DNA from: Neodiprion pinetum
Taxonomy: Eukaryota > Arthropoda > Insecta > Hymenoptera > Diprionidae
Assembly: GCF_021155775.2 (NCBI RefSeq)
Contig: NC_060233.1
Location: 12,526,782 to 12,590,781, forward strand
Direction of reading: 5' to 3'
DNA length: 64,000 bases
The notes under the pieces were generated by a model. It searched no databases. It was not told where the DNA came from and was given only the letters and a program-made list of their open reading frames with translations. Positions 38,974 through 50,095 of the stretch are shown here, one piece after another (position 1 is the first letter of the stretch; the number at the start of each line of letters is the position of its first letter). Both the position numbers and the translations under genes were made by a program.

Positions 38974-41900
38974 TGAGCAAACTCGGTAGGTCGGAGCCAT
39001 TGCGCTGCAGGAGCGAAGCTCTCCCTTGCTTAGTTAACCTCGGCCATACACGCCTTGACAAGGTTACTACACAACCGAACCATGTACCACAACCCCACTA
39101 AATCACCGCTAAGGGCTGCTAAATAGCTCCGCGCTTTCCTACGGGGCGTGTCTGATTTTGACGCCTCTCTCCGCTCTGACTTCGGATGTTCCGTTTTGTC
39201 ATTAAGCTTCGCCACTTGATGAAATTTTCACCATTTTCACTACGTCTTCGTCATAGAGCTGATGCGGAGCTGGATTCACGAAAAGGTTTGCCAATGTTTC
39301 TATCGCCATGTTTCGCCACATGGAACTAGAATAAACTTTGTCCAATTTATCAAATTAAGCAGTGAAACATGTCAGTCGTTGTTATTTCTACAGTTAAATG
39401 AATGCGGTTTCGTTTGGTAACACAAGTTATTGGTCCCACTACATCGAATAAAAAACCGTATTGTTCCCCGTACTTGGTGAAGTCAACAAAAGTTTTTTTG
39501 TGTGATAGCAAGGTTACGATGAAGGACATTTAAGTTTTAAGGCCAGAGCTTCGAGGTGTAATTTGAATTTTTGCAAGTTTCCACTTAATTCAAAATTTGA
39601 ATACCCCCCAGCTTCCAATTAATCAAAAAAATTTCAAACAGACTCGTTTCATGAACAAACTGATATTCGGCTATTGTGAATCCTTTTGAAACCCTCTACA
39701 CAATTTTCAATTCATTCTGAAAAATTATCTGACAAATCGTTACGTTTGAAAGATATTCTAGTGACTTATTCGAATAGGAACACTTCGTTATCATCGGTTG
39801 TTTTCAATTGTCCCCTGATGAAAGGGAGATTTCCGAGAGTAATAAACTGTATTTTAAATCAAGTTTGCAAGCTTGAGAAGATCTCATCATTTTATTTCCC
39901 CCGAAAACAGCGCCAATCAGCTTCAGTTCACTCGCAGGAAAATTCGGTTTCACACCATCTGAAGTCAAGCTACAGTGTGTGACATATGGTGCTTAACGAA
40001 AGAAGTTTGTTGGGTTTCATAAGCAGTCTGTCAGAAGTGAAGAAGCACTCCTTGCCATCTTAAAATAACCAAACCCACTGCCGCTGGATAATTCTACAAG
40101 GGTGTGTAGCTCGGGGAGAAATGTCGCCTAAAAAAACAAAAAAGACCGCTTCGTGCCAGCGTCATGCACAAAATATTATACTTGCAGCGTAATTACGCGA
40201 ATGCAATCGTTTCAACAGCTGACAGTATTATTAAAATTAATTTGAATTATGTGAATATTCAAAAAATGAAAAGGGGTTCTGATTTCTTTACGTACATTCA
40301 AATTTGTGAAAACATGTTTACACGTGTATAATATCGACAGCAATCTTTAAAAAAAAAAACAAACAAACACTGGATACAGTTATTGTTGGGCACAAATTAG
40401 AATGGATGGACAACGCGAAGTCGAAATCGAATTTAGCCGTCTTGGGACTATCCGTAAATCATGTAATCCACTTTGACAGGAGGGTTTCTATTGGTACCAT
40501 GGATTCGGTAAGTTGATAGCTGTGATAATTGACTGTCACGCGGAGAGAAAAAAAAATTGCAGACTCGACCACCGTTCAATCAATGGCTTGCGATTTGGCT
40601 GATGAACATCTCACACTTTCATGATAAATTCTTTGACAGTTATAAAGAACCAGGATTATCGTTAAACAACATATATTTACGGCGTACAAGTATCTTTAGG
40701 AAGCGGTACGTAATGCATTGAGATCAACGTAATTGGCGAGATGCACACGCCATGAGGGAGGGGGGGATGCCTTGGTTGTATTGTTCGAACAGGTGTATTC
40801 GTGCGACTAATTATTTGTCCTTGAGGGCATGACCAACTGGTCGAGGATAATATGAATCGTTTGTGCCTGCACCTCGTATGTTGTGGCAGACTCATTTTGG
40901 GTGGGTTCTGTCCCGACAGGCTTGAGCAGGTCCCAAATTAGGCTCACAATAGCGACGCGTCTTATAAAGGCTTAGTCTGCGAGAAAACAAAGAAATAATA
41001 GCGTTTTTCACTGCCTGCACTCGATGCGCACTAAGTAAGATTTCTCCAATTTTCAGCCAACAGCAGAAGTGAAATCGTAAAAAAATCGTACTCAGTGTGC
41101 ACAAGGTGCAGTCACTAAAAAACGCCATACCTAATACTATAAACCATTATTGGCATGTTTGTTGTCGAAACGTAGAAATCACGCATCAACTTCCCTTCCC
41201 TGTTTCACCAACAGATTCAGACAATCAGAATTTACACTTTATTCGTCTGCCGAGTAGGAAAAACTTCAATTTTTTTGGAAGTAATAAGGTTTGTCATCCC
41301 TCTTGTGTGGTCATGAAAATAGGGCCAGACAATTAACTGATTCTCGCTCACTTTGAATTAATAATAAACATATGAAATCACGGACGAAAAGCATACGATC
41401 CATTGATTCACGTCGAAAAAATCTTGCATTATCGTGATTAGCCCGTTGATTTTGTTGGATCTACCATATATCGCTTGATTATATTAGGATCCCTGTATCG
41501 GGAACACGCCGTACGGCGGCACTAAATATACTACATTGCCAACTGAAACCCGTATTTAATAATAAAAGCTGTTTTAAGTAGCATATTTTACTCTATATCG
41601 ATTCGACATCATAAAATGAGACCCTAACAGCCTGCACGACGTTCTCTATGCCTTAACATTCATAAAATGGCCTAAAACGGCCAGCTGATCAGCCAACACA
41701 CCGCCATATTGCTCTACAACCACAATAATGTTCCTCGAATATAGTGACTCAGATGGGATATCAGAGGACTGGCATCTCTCCTATCCCAACCGCGTTATAA
41801 TCGGTCCCCCTTATCGTCGGCTAGTCCCGCGTTGTATCTTCGTTCAGACTGTGGTGCGCTAGCAGTCATTTAGCCTGAATGATAAACATAACCGTGCAAA

Positions 41901-42099
41901 CGGTATAAACAAGTGAAACAAAGAGATATCAAAATACGTTCGATCTTTAAAATACGGTCAACACTGTGGTTATTTGAGTTCTCATTTCAGAAGAATCGGT
42001 TGTGGGCACCTTAGCAGATTGAAAAATCGAAGGAAAGAAAGCAATAAAAGACAGACGCAAAGACTACCAGCGCCACAACGGTGAAGGCACCTACTAGCA

Positions 42100-42620
42100 G
42101 ACAATAAAGGAGGGGGGGAGTGATATTGCCGGGAGTTGTCTGTCCTCTAAGTAAGTCCGTGGGATAATGTAATCCGACGAAACCTAGCTTAACACAACCT
42201 CGTCTAACCTGTAAGACACGGAAAGGCGCAAGCGACCGGAAGTAGGCGTTTTGCGTTGGCCGCCGTCGAGTGGCGGTCAGTTCACCGGCGTAGCGGCTTC
42301 AGATCACTCGGTTCTCTCCTTCCCGGGGTAATTAACGATTTAACAGACACGGTGCACGAGTATCGGTCCTAAGGCGGTGCACACACATCAGTTTATCCAA
42401 GTTGTTATTACCCCGCATACTCGGCAACTCGTGGCCGTTAGAGCCGCCGCCTTCGCTCGCCATCCTTCGGGGTAAAAAAGACAGCGGCGCGGTCTTAGCC
42501 GTTGATGTTTTGTGTATTCAAATAAAGAGCATTATAGGTAGAGACTTGAGAGAACGGGCGTCGACTCTTGCACGCGAGGTAGCAGCCTTCTTAATGGGTT
42601 TATAATGCCTTTATTTCGCA
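42100..42620. other. CpG-rich block
   Basis: GC-rich stretch containing a short open frame on + (42402-42605) that resembles nothing I know. It lies just before the second MITE copy. Confidence 0.3.
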
Positions 42621-42814
42621 TTAAAACTCCGCTAATTTCTCACCCAACAAATACTCAGCCCTTGAGGCTCCCTTTTACCTTCTTTTGGTGCTATCCCGAC
42701 GCGAAAATTGCCCCCTGATCGTCGTCTTAATGCTGTGTCAAAATCCCCACACTCATAATTCTCGATTCACACATCTCACCTTTTTCGTATAGTTTAAACC
42801 AGGAAATCATTCTA

Positions 42815-43216
42815 CGCTGAGAGATATTTTTAGTTCCGGTTACCGCTCAGTCCTTGACTATTTTCACTTTTTACCACTATCGAAAAATACAGTTCTAGGT
42901 AGAAAATGAAAATTAGTTTTATAGCTGTTACCGGAAAGTCTGGTATCCGTTACTATTCTTTCTCATTACGATCAATGTTGCTAGATTTTCTTGTAGCCGT
43001 TGCGAAAATTTAATGCTTATGCAACAATAAATTGATGTGAAAGCCTTATTTAACTAAAAAAGTACAGTAAACCGAACAAACTGAATTTGCGTTGCAATTA
43101 TCAAAAAAAGGATCGACAATAGCGCAAAACGGTTAGGCGTACCTCGTTTTTCGTAATTCCAAAAGTATTCAAACAGTTTTTTTAACGATACCTGTTTTAC
43201 TGAATTTTTCTCAGTG
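42815..43216. mobile_element. MITE copy 2, TA-flanked (Tc1/mariner-like)
   Basis: Second, 402-bp copy of the repeat at 21951-22346, in the same orientation. TA flanks lie at 42813-42814 and 43217-43218. The ends CGCTGAGAGATATTTTT and GAATTTTTCTCAGTG form an imperfect terminal inverted repeat close to CACTGAGAAAAATTC. It is non-coding. Confidence 0.78.
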
Positions 43217-43218
43217 TA

Positions 43219-46200
43219 TTTAGATATTGACTAATTTTTTGCCTGTCTAATCAAAAATTGACTAGTCGAGTGTGCCCATCGTTCTATTTTCATCTTGAAG
43301 ATATATCCTAATTGTAATAACTCATTGAAACACCGGCAGTTATGATTGTCAAAGAAATTTAGAATAAATTTAATACATCGAAATTGATTAATCAATTCAT
43401 TTTCTTCACTCCACGTGATTCTTTTACGGATCCAAATTAGATTGAAGGGTATGTTAAGGAAATTTGTCAATGCCCACTTCAGGAGCAACGGTTGGTTTGA
43501 TGCTAGGGAAAAACCTATAAAGCCATTACCATCATGCGTTGGGGAATGAATTAAAGCGAGCTTTTTACCGTGCTCTAATGTCTTCTTCTCCCATGAGAAT
43601 ACCTAAGCTGACTGGTTCCAACCCTAGCACCGTATTGAGCAGACCGCTGAAAACAACCCCATCAGGAAACCCATATGTTTCGATTGCAGTGAGAGTGGCG
43701 GCGATTAAGCGAAAAATCATTTTGGGGATTGAGTTTGCCATGACACGTTTTTTCATACCTACTCTTAAACGGTGAAATAATTTGTAAATACTGAAATTTG
43801 AAAATATGACATCGTTCTATTGCATATTGGGCATTCCATATCAACCTGGATCTGACCCTTGACCTCTCAGATTAGACCAGCCATTTTTTAAATGAATTTA
43901 TAAGTCTCAAAGGCAGAGGCTGTTTTCGCGATTGGAATGGTCTACAATTGATAACACACAATTGGAACATATTGATCAACACACTTTAAAAATCTATTAT
44001 AATCCTGACAAATCGCGTGTAACACATCAAAGTCTTCAAGCTTCGACTTTGATTTGGCCGATGTTCCCTGCTTATTTTTTTCAAGTGTTTTTCGAATCAA
44101 ATATTGAAAAAAGTTCGGAGGAAGATCCAGCCCACCAAGAGTGGCTGCTCAATCATCTTTATACGTAACACTTCAGGCTTTCCGAAAATTTTACAGATCA
44201 TTCCCAAGTAATTTTTTTCAATGAATTAGTTTTGGAAATCCTAAAAAAATATAAAAAATCACATGTTACATGTAAAAATACTTGAAAGCAGCCGCGTTAG
44301 TAAGCTGCCTCTTACTTAAAATTGTTTTTGAAATTTTTATTGTTATTCCTTTCGAAAATAATAAAACGGAATCACCGGCCCGCTCTGCCCTATGGCTTGT
44401 TATTTCAATATCTGACTCAGGTTTTTTGCAGAATTATTCTACATTTTTAGATTCCGTTAATCAACATGCATTCGTTTAAAAAAATTGCAATAGATAATCC
44501 AAATGAGAGACAGGAAAATTATGTGAAAAATTGCTGACCCAATCCGAGAGATATGAAACATCCCATACGTGAACTGTATACTTCCGTTACGAAAGTCAGA
44601 AGCATTTAAAATGGTCACTTTTTCTCGAAATTTTCGTTGGATGACCATTCCAGCAAATAGTGACGTCACAAGTCTGGTCTTCTGATAGCTTATATGTACT
44701 TTACCAATTACCTCTGTAATTTTTTTTTAGTAAATTGAACGTGTAAAACATTGTTGTCATACTATGTAGTAGTAGGAAGTAATTTTTCGAAATTTATTTT
44801 CTGCAATGGCAAATTAAATTGCATCATTTGTATGATAAGGAACACTTCTAGAATTATGTCTTACAATGCCATGTGCCTGGAAAATACGTGGTGATGAGGG
44901 GGGCGATCAATGATTTGAAAGAAGCTGGAGGTCAGAGCGTGAGCATTTAGCAAATTACAATATAGATGGGCTTATGGGAATTGGGATCGCGTCGGTAATG
45001 GGGGCATTTAGTGCCTCTGAGGCCTTCGGGCTCGCCAGCAGCCCTTCGGATGATGGATGGCTCCTCGGTGAAATACGCGGTATTCGTTTTAGCTCATCTT
45101 CGGTTCATTTTCACCCTGGAATTACACCGTCCCCGAGAACCGAAAGGTTTTTCGATTTAATACGCGGGCTAACTCCAGTGTTGTACGTTACAGAAGAAAC
45201 ACCTCTGGCGTCAATTTTCATCTACTAATCGTAATTACCTTACCAATATATAGTGAGATCGTTTCAAACGGACGTTGTACCTGCAACATGAAATTAACTC
45301 TATTAGGGAAATTTTGGAACTTCCTGTTTTACCGACTAAGTCAGCAGGTCGTATTTTACTCGTCTTCTCCTGAGCCATTAAATCGCATTGGAAGGTAGGA
45401 AATTACAGGGTCTATGATCGCGATTGTGTGGCCACTGAAGGAAATTTAGAAACTTTTTGAAAAAATGCGGGATTCAGTCACACAGTAGTGCGCCATAATC
45501 TCGAAGCGATTGAAAATCAAGTCCAAGCGTGTTTATAGTTTTTCAAACAAATCTCCGTACTCTGAAGAAGAAGAAATAGTAAAATACCATTTGCTGAATC
45601 TGTCGATAAGACTGGGAGGTCGAAAATTCCTCGATTTCAGTTTCACTTGCAAACAGTTGATCGAAATAGTAATTAAATCTTCTACAGTCTGAAATTCTGC
45701 ACTTCTAAAACGAAAGAAAATTGGTGAGTACCTACAGTGCCTATTAATAAATTATGGAGTATTGGAATTGCAGGCTTGCGGTACGTTATGATCGTGATAT
45801 ATTTTCGGATGAAATAAGTTCTTAGTTCAAGATGAGTGCAGGTATGTTTTTCAATGCTGAATGTTCCAGAATGAGATATAATAAATCTTAAATCAGTAAA
45901 TTGATTGATATCGGAGTTCTAGTTCTAATGATAAAGTTACGTAATTTTCGATATCATTTTTTAGGTCGTTAGACGATACTTTTTTTGCTAAGAGTATAAG
46001 CTAAGAGAGCTTACTCGTATTCCATTCTTTCGTGACATACCTTTAATTCTTGTGGGTCAAAACCTGAAACAACGGACTCTCCGTAAATTTTCACATTTGA
46101 GGCTCTGAGGACTATTAGGCATGTATAATCCGGGGGAACTCGAATATAGCAATAGAAAGGATAATTATTAATGAAAATTGTGAAGATACGTGGAAAGTGA

Positions 46201-46227
46201 AGATGATGAAACGATTCAGTACAAGAG
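43219..46227. other. Intergenic, no gene seen
   Basis: Several short open frames (43539-43775, 43932-44168, 44282-44479, all +) follow one another but show no domain. They may be chance, or fossils of a mobile element. A diverged repeat copy lies at 45324-45440. Confidence 0.5.
45324..45440 (+). repeat. Diverged dispersed repeat, copy 2
   Basis: Shares CTGTTTTACCGAC, TCGTATTTTA and TCTATGATCGCG in order with 8108-8231. Similarity is patchy outside these blocks. Confidence 0.5.
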
Positions 46228-46233
46228 TTTATT
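46228..46233 (-). terminator. Candidate poly(A) signal, midline-like gene
   Basis: AATAAA on the - strand, about 2.1 kb downstream of the stop codon. Another hexamer is at 47259-47264. It is assigned by position only. Confidence 0.3.
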
Positions 46234-48334
46234 ATAGGGTATATTTACAAGGGACAACTTGCACGGTGATAGGTAGGCGTTCTCACAACACAAGCATTAA
46301 CAATTTAACGTTCGCTATATGCTAATACTAATCATGGTAGCAGTAATAATCATATTATTATGGTGTAATTGTAAAAATAGTACAAAATACATTATATTTC
46401 TGGAAGTGCAAATGGTGAGACAATTTTAAGAAACTGCACACCCTAATGTGAATGTGCCAAATAATTCGATTTCATTGGATGATCGGACCAAATCACGCTT
46501 CAAGTTTCGTCTGCTCGTCAGGCTCGCCAACCGGATAAAAACTGGATTAAGATATTTAAATTTCAATATTAACCAACTTGCCTTGGTTGATCAAGAATAC
46601 CTGCTACGATTTGATTATTTATTGTCCGTCACGTTAATCCACTCAACTTCGAAATTTCATTTCCTTGTGAAATTGAATAGACTATTCCGTAACTCACAAT
46701 GAGTCCACCTTACAATTCATCCTAACCTCAAGCATTTACAAATCCGGACAAATCGAGCTGGGATCCAATCAGACCAAGTTGGTCAACCTGCTTCAGCAAA
46801 CGAAAAAAAGCTGGCGCATACGCGTTTCGGTGTATAGTTTTCCGAGGCTCTGACGTTATGACAATCTTTGAAAAATAAAAGTACACATCCCGTGAAAGTG
46901 GTTAATCACTCCCAAATGTATTATAATCTTTAAAAACTGAACTCTGGGGATCTGTTTCTCTAACTTCTGCACTCTTAGGTTTCTTTCTTACAAATTTAGA
47001 TATATCTCGCCTGTGGTTCATCTTCAATGAATATCAACTACGGAGACAACGTATCCTGTACTTTTTTTAACAATGGCAATGAATAGCCGTTAAAACATAA
47101 ATAACAATAACAATAAGTCATGATACGAAATATACAGCTTATATTACAGTAGTAGAGGCGGATAACCTATAGTTGATATTTACATAGTAGTACTCGATAC
47201 AATGTCGTACATCTTTCGAGGGTAGCCAGGTTACAGTTATAATGTTTTCCTCCAGAAATTTATTTACAAGAATACCTTTCTCTCGTGCCTTTATCGAAGT
47301 GTTCTCGAACAGCTGTAACAGTGATCTCACAAGACAAGACTTACTGCCAGGTTTTGTATTTTCTATTAAACGACATCTCCGTTTTCTTGATAGGAAGCTA
47401 AGCGGCAGCTTTTTGAAATCTGCTGTAGGTAGCAAATTTCATCGAGTGGAAAATTTCGTACCTTACTGTTCACTGAAACATGCACTCGGTATCATTTCAA
47501 GTGATGGAATTATTTTCTTGCTATGATGATGCCTTACTGAAAATCTTCCTCTAAAAAATTACACTGTATTCACAAATGTTGAAAAAAAAAAAAATTAGCA
47601 CGTACAGTGCTCTCAATTTTCACCGCAGAAGACATTGACGGTTTTTTGATTTTCTTCAAATATATCGGCAATTCACAAAATTTTTCCGACAACGAGTCTC
47701 CGAGAATTTGACGAGTTTTTCAAATAAATTTCAAATTACCAAATTTCACAGGTGAGAAATACCGATAAATGATAAGAAATAATCACCAAAATTAAATGTT
47801 GTAACAATTTTGATATCTTCCGACTTTTCCTAAACTTCGACGATTTTTTACATAGAAATATTCCCACAAGGAAAATTCTACACTATCACGAACACTGCGA
47901 GTTTTAAAACATTCGCATACACACAAAAAATAATTTACGAAGTCACCAAATACGACGAAAACAAAAATATTTCTCATAATTCGTACGAGTTTGTTTCACT
48001 TACCCTGACGAAAAAAAAAAAAAAAGAATCCCTCAACTTGGGCGTAAATTCGCACCCTCAACTTCTTTCTTGTGGATATTTAGTATCAGGGTTTGATTAC
48101 CGTGAGAGTACTAACGAAAAAAAATTGTCTCTCAGACAAAATTCTGTCAAATTGATAAAAATTTTCACTCGTACCGCATAGCGATTAACATTTCAGTGTG
48201 AATCGAGGCCAAACGGATGCTCAGAGGTGGGGCAGAGCGGTCGGTGAGGAGGAGACCGGGCTTAGCGATCGAGGGGGTTGAAAATACCGATGACATTTAC
48301 GCGGAGTAAGAGGAAGAGGAAAGGCGGCGTCGGA
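46228..48334 (-). other. Probable 3'UTR of the midline-like gene
   Basis: Read on the - strand, the 2.1 kb after the stop is AT-rich and non-coding, and AATAAA hexamers occur at 47259-47264 and 46228-46233. Three TGTAAATA motifs (Pumilio-type) lie at 47261-47268, 47177-47184 and 46242-46249. The region resembles an insect 3'UTR in style, but the end is not proven. The UTR could stop near 47240 instead. Confidence 0.4.
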
Positions 48335-48935
48335 CTAGGAGGGCGAGAGGTCCTGGGCTTCGCAGCAAAGACTGTCGGTCGGTGAGGGTGTAGCCCTCCT
48401 GGATGGCGAGGGCGAGGGTGCGGAGGATGTGACTGCCGAGACAGGGTTAGCCGTGTGATACGGAGAGAAACGGTGATGGGCCAAGGCCAGGGCGGAAGGG
48501 TAAAGTGGGCGGGGCGCCGCTGGTCCAGTTGCGGCCTGTTGCTGCGCGTTCGAGGCCGCGATCTGTTGCTGATGGTGATGATGCGCCGCCGCGAATAGAG
48601 TGGGCCCGATCGACGAGGCCCACCAGAGCTGCTGCTGCTGTTGTTGCTGTTGCTGCTGCTGCTGCTGTTGCTGCTGGTGGTGGTGGTGACTCGAGGAAGC
48701 TGCCGCGGCGACACCGGAGTACATCAACGCTGGGTTAACAAGGGGTGTGTAAGGCCCAACCGCCGCGGCTGCCGCCGCCCGCAGGAAGAGCTGAGATCGA
48801 GCTGCCAGGAGGGCCTTCTCCTCGAGGCTTAGGTTGCTCGTGGTTCCCGCCGCCTGGAGCTGCTCCATTTCGTAGGAGAGCCGCAACGGCGATCGCAGGT
48901 ATTGCTGCTCCGCCAGCATTGACTCCATCGTCTCT
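48335..48935 (-). CDS. mid: midline-like T-box protein (TBX20 subfamily), last coding exon
   Basis: Terminal coding exon, 199 residues, following TTGCAG. Its first base completes an Arg codon split after the upstream exon, then it reads ETMESMLAEQQYLRSPLRL, the segment just after the T-box and similar to vertebrate TBX20 (ESVES...SPIR). The tail is low-complexity: an Ala-rich stretch, four His, sixteen Gln, a second His/Gln stretch (AAAHHHHQQQ), and a Ser/Pro-rich end, SRRATPSPTDS...QDLSPS. It stops at TAG 48337-48335. Tails of this type are expected to recruit cofactors, as in the fly proteins, and are poorly conserved. Open frames overlapping it on the other strand and in other frames (48262-48714 -, 48505-48738 +) are shadows of the CAG repeat and high GC content. 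Confidence 0.93.
48629..48688 (-). repeat. CAG/CAA and CAC repeat encoding polyGln-polyHis
   Basis: On the coding strand there are four CAC codons (48688-48677), then sixteen CAG/CAA codons (48676-48629). CAA interruptions limit the longest pure CAG run to five codons. Length is likely polymorphic. Confidence 0.95.
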
Positions 48936-50018
48936 CTGCAATTTTAAACGAAACATCCCCTTTCAAGTGAACACTCGTGGATGGTTGATTTTTTTTGTTT
49001 TTTTTCTCGTTTTATTGCACGCACGTGTGACGAAAAGTCGTCGGAGCGTCTTTGGGATTTCCCGATGGTCGGTACGGTTTCGGTGGAATTTCATGGGTGG
49101 GTTTTGAAACGGGGGGAGGAAAAATCAGAGTCCGGCAAGAGCCGAAAATACGATTTGAGCTATGTTTCTGTTTCCGAGTGTTTTTTTTTTTTTGCCAAAG
49201 TATAGATTCTATCGTAACAATATCAAGAAATTGTTGGCTGAAGTGCGAGTGCGCTAATTTTTTATCGCTTACTCTAGCAGACTAACCAATTTCGTCTAAT
49301 TAGATCCTGGCTCGTTTCGTACACATTTGTAAGTGCTTGAAGTTATGACGAGTTGTGACTGGTTGATTCAATTTCGCGGGAAACAGCAATTTTTTATCAA
49401 GTGGATTGACGCTATTTCCAATAACTAGTTAAATTCTAATATTGTTCAACAAATAATATATTGGTTTGAAGTTGAAGATAATCTCGCAAGCTTCCTTTCG
49501 TCAAGCTTGCGAACCTGACGACAAAAGAAACTCCGAACGAGAAATTTGCATTGTTGTGTACAGTTTCATAAAAATGCATTCTATTTGCTGAATAAATCAC
49601 GATTGTGACGGAATTAGAATGAAAATAGAACTGAAAATCCGTTGTGCAAAAAATTGGTTATATTTTTCATAATTATATAACCAGTTGTTGAATTGCTGCA
49701 TGCATTACGATTAATTGTGAAAATCTGTTTTTCTTTTTTACGCGCGTGCTTCAAGAATTTAAATTCTTTCGTAAAGTACACGTTTCCGAATAAATATGCA
49801 GATTATACAATCGAGCAACCGAGGCTCACACTTTTCGAATCAGACACCGTTATTACTTTCGCGTGTCACTCGGTTTGAAATTGAACGAAATCGACTTGCG
49901 CAATTCATAATGAATATGTTCAATATGCAGCAAGGTACGAGAGCTCATTACTTGCTTTCGCAAGGCGCATTGTAACCAAAGTGTGACGAAAATTCTTCGG
50001 ATCATGTTATACACTCAC
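48936..50018 (-). other. Intron of the midline-like gene (last)
   Basis: A 1083-bp intron with donor GTGAGT at 50018 and acceptor TTGCAG at 48936, phase 2. It holds a 10-bp stem inverted repeat around 49484-49512 and poly-T runs. No exon is seen. Confidence 0.9.
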
Positions 50019-50095
50019 CTCTCGAATTCGGTTAGTCGAGAAGAATCTCTGAAACCTTTGGCGAAGGGATTGCTGTCAATCTTCAGTTTCGTAAT
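50019..50095 (-). CDS. mid: midline-like T-box protein, exon with C-terminal end of the T-box
   Basis: A small 77-bp exon, too short to stand out as an open frame. After TTTCAG it reads ITKLKIDSNPFAKGFRDSS, then RLTEFER with the last Arg split by the donor GTGAGT (phase 2). This is the strongly conserved end of the T-box, which contains the C-terminal helices that enter the DNA minor groove. It joins in phase 0 to the exon ending AYQNQL at 58783, giving the T-box signature TAVTAYQNQLITKLKID. Skipping it would remove the end of the DNA-binding domain and shift the frame. Confidence 0.95.

Larger units (their letters stand above)
29440..41681. other. Intergenic, no gene seen
   Basis: No exon is recognisable. 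CpG-rich blocks lie at about 33340-34110 and 37560-37960. A GC-rich block at 38840-39230 holds a perfect 18-bp palindrome. Confidence 0.55.

Noticed and set aside
43539..44479. Series of three + strand frames suggesting a decayed coding element
   Set aside because: No transposase, reverse transcriptase or other domain could be recognised, and they are in different frames with ordinary AT-rich spacers.
48262..48714. 150-codon frame on - overlapping the midline last exon
   Set aside because: It is the shifted reading of the CAG/CAC repeat and the GC-rich tail. The true frame is fixed by the T-box exon junction.
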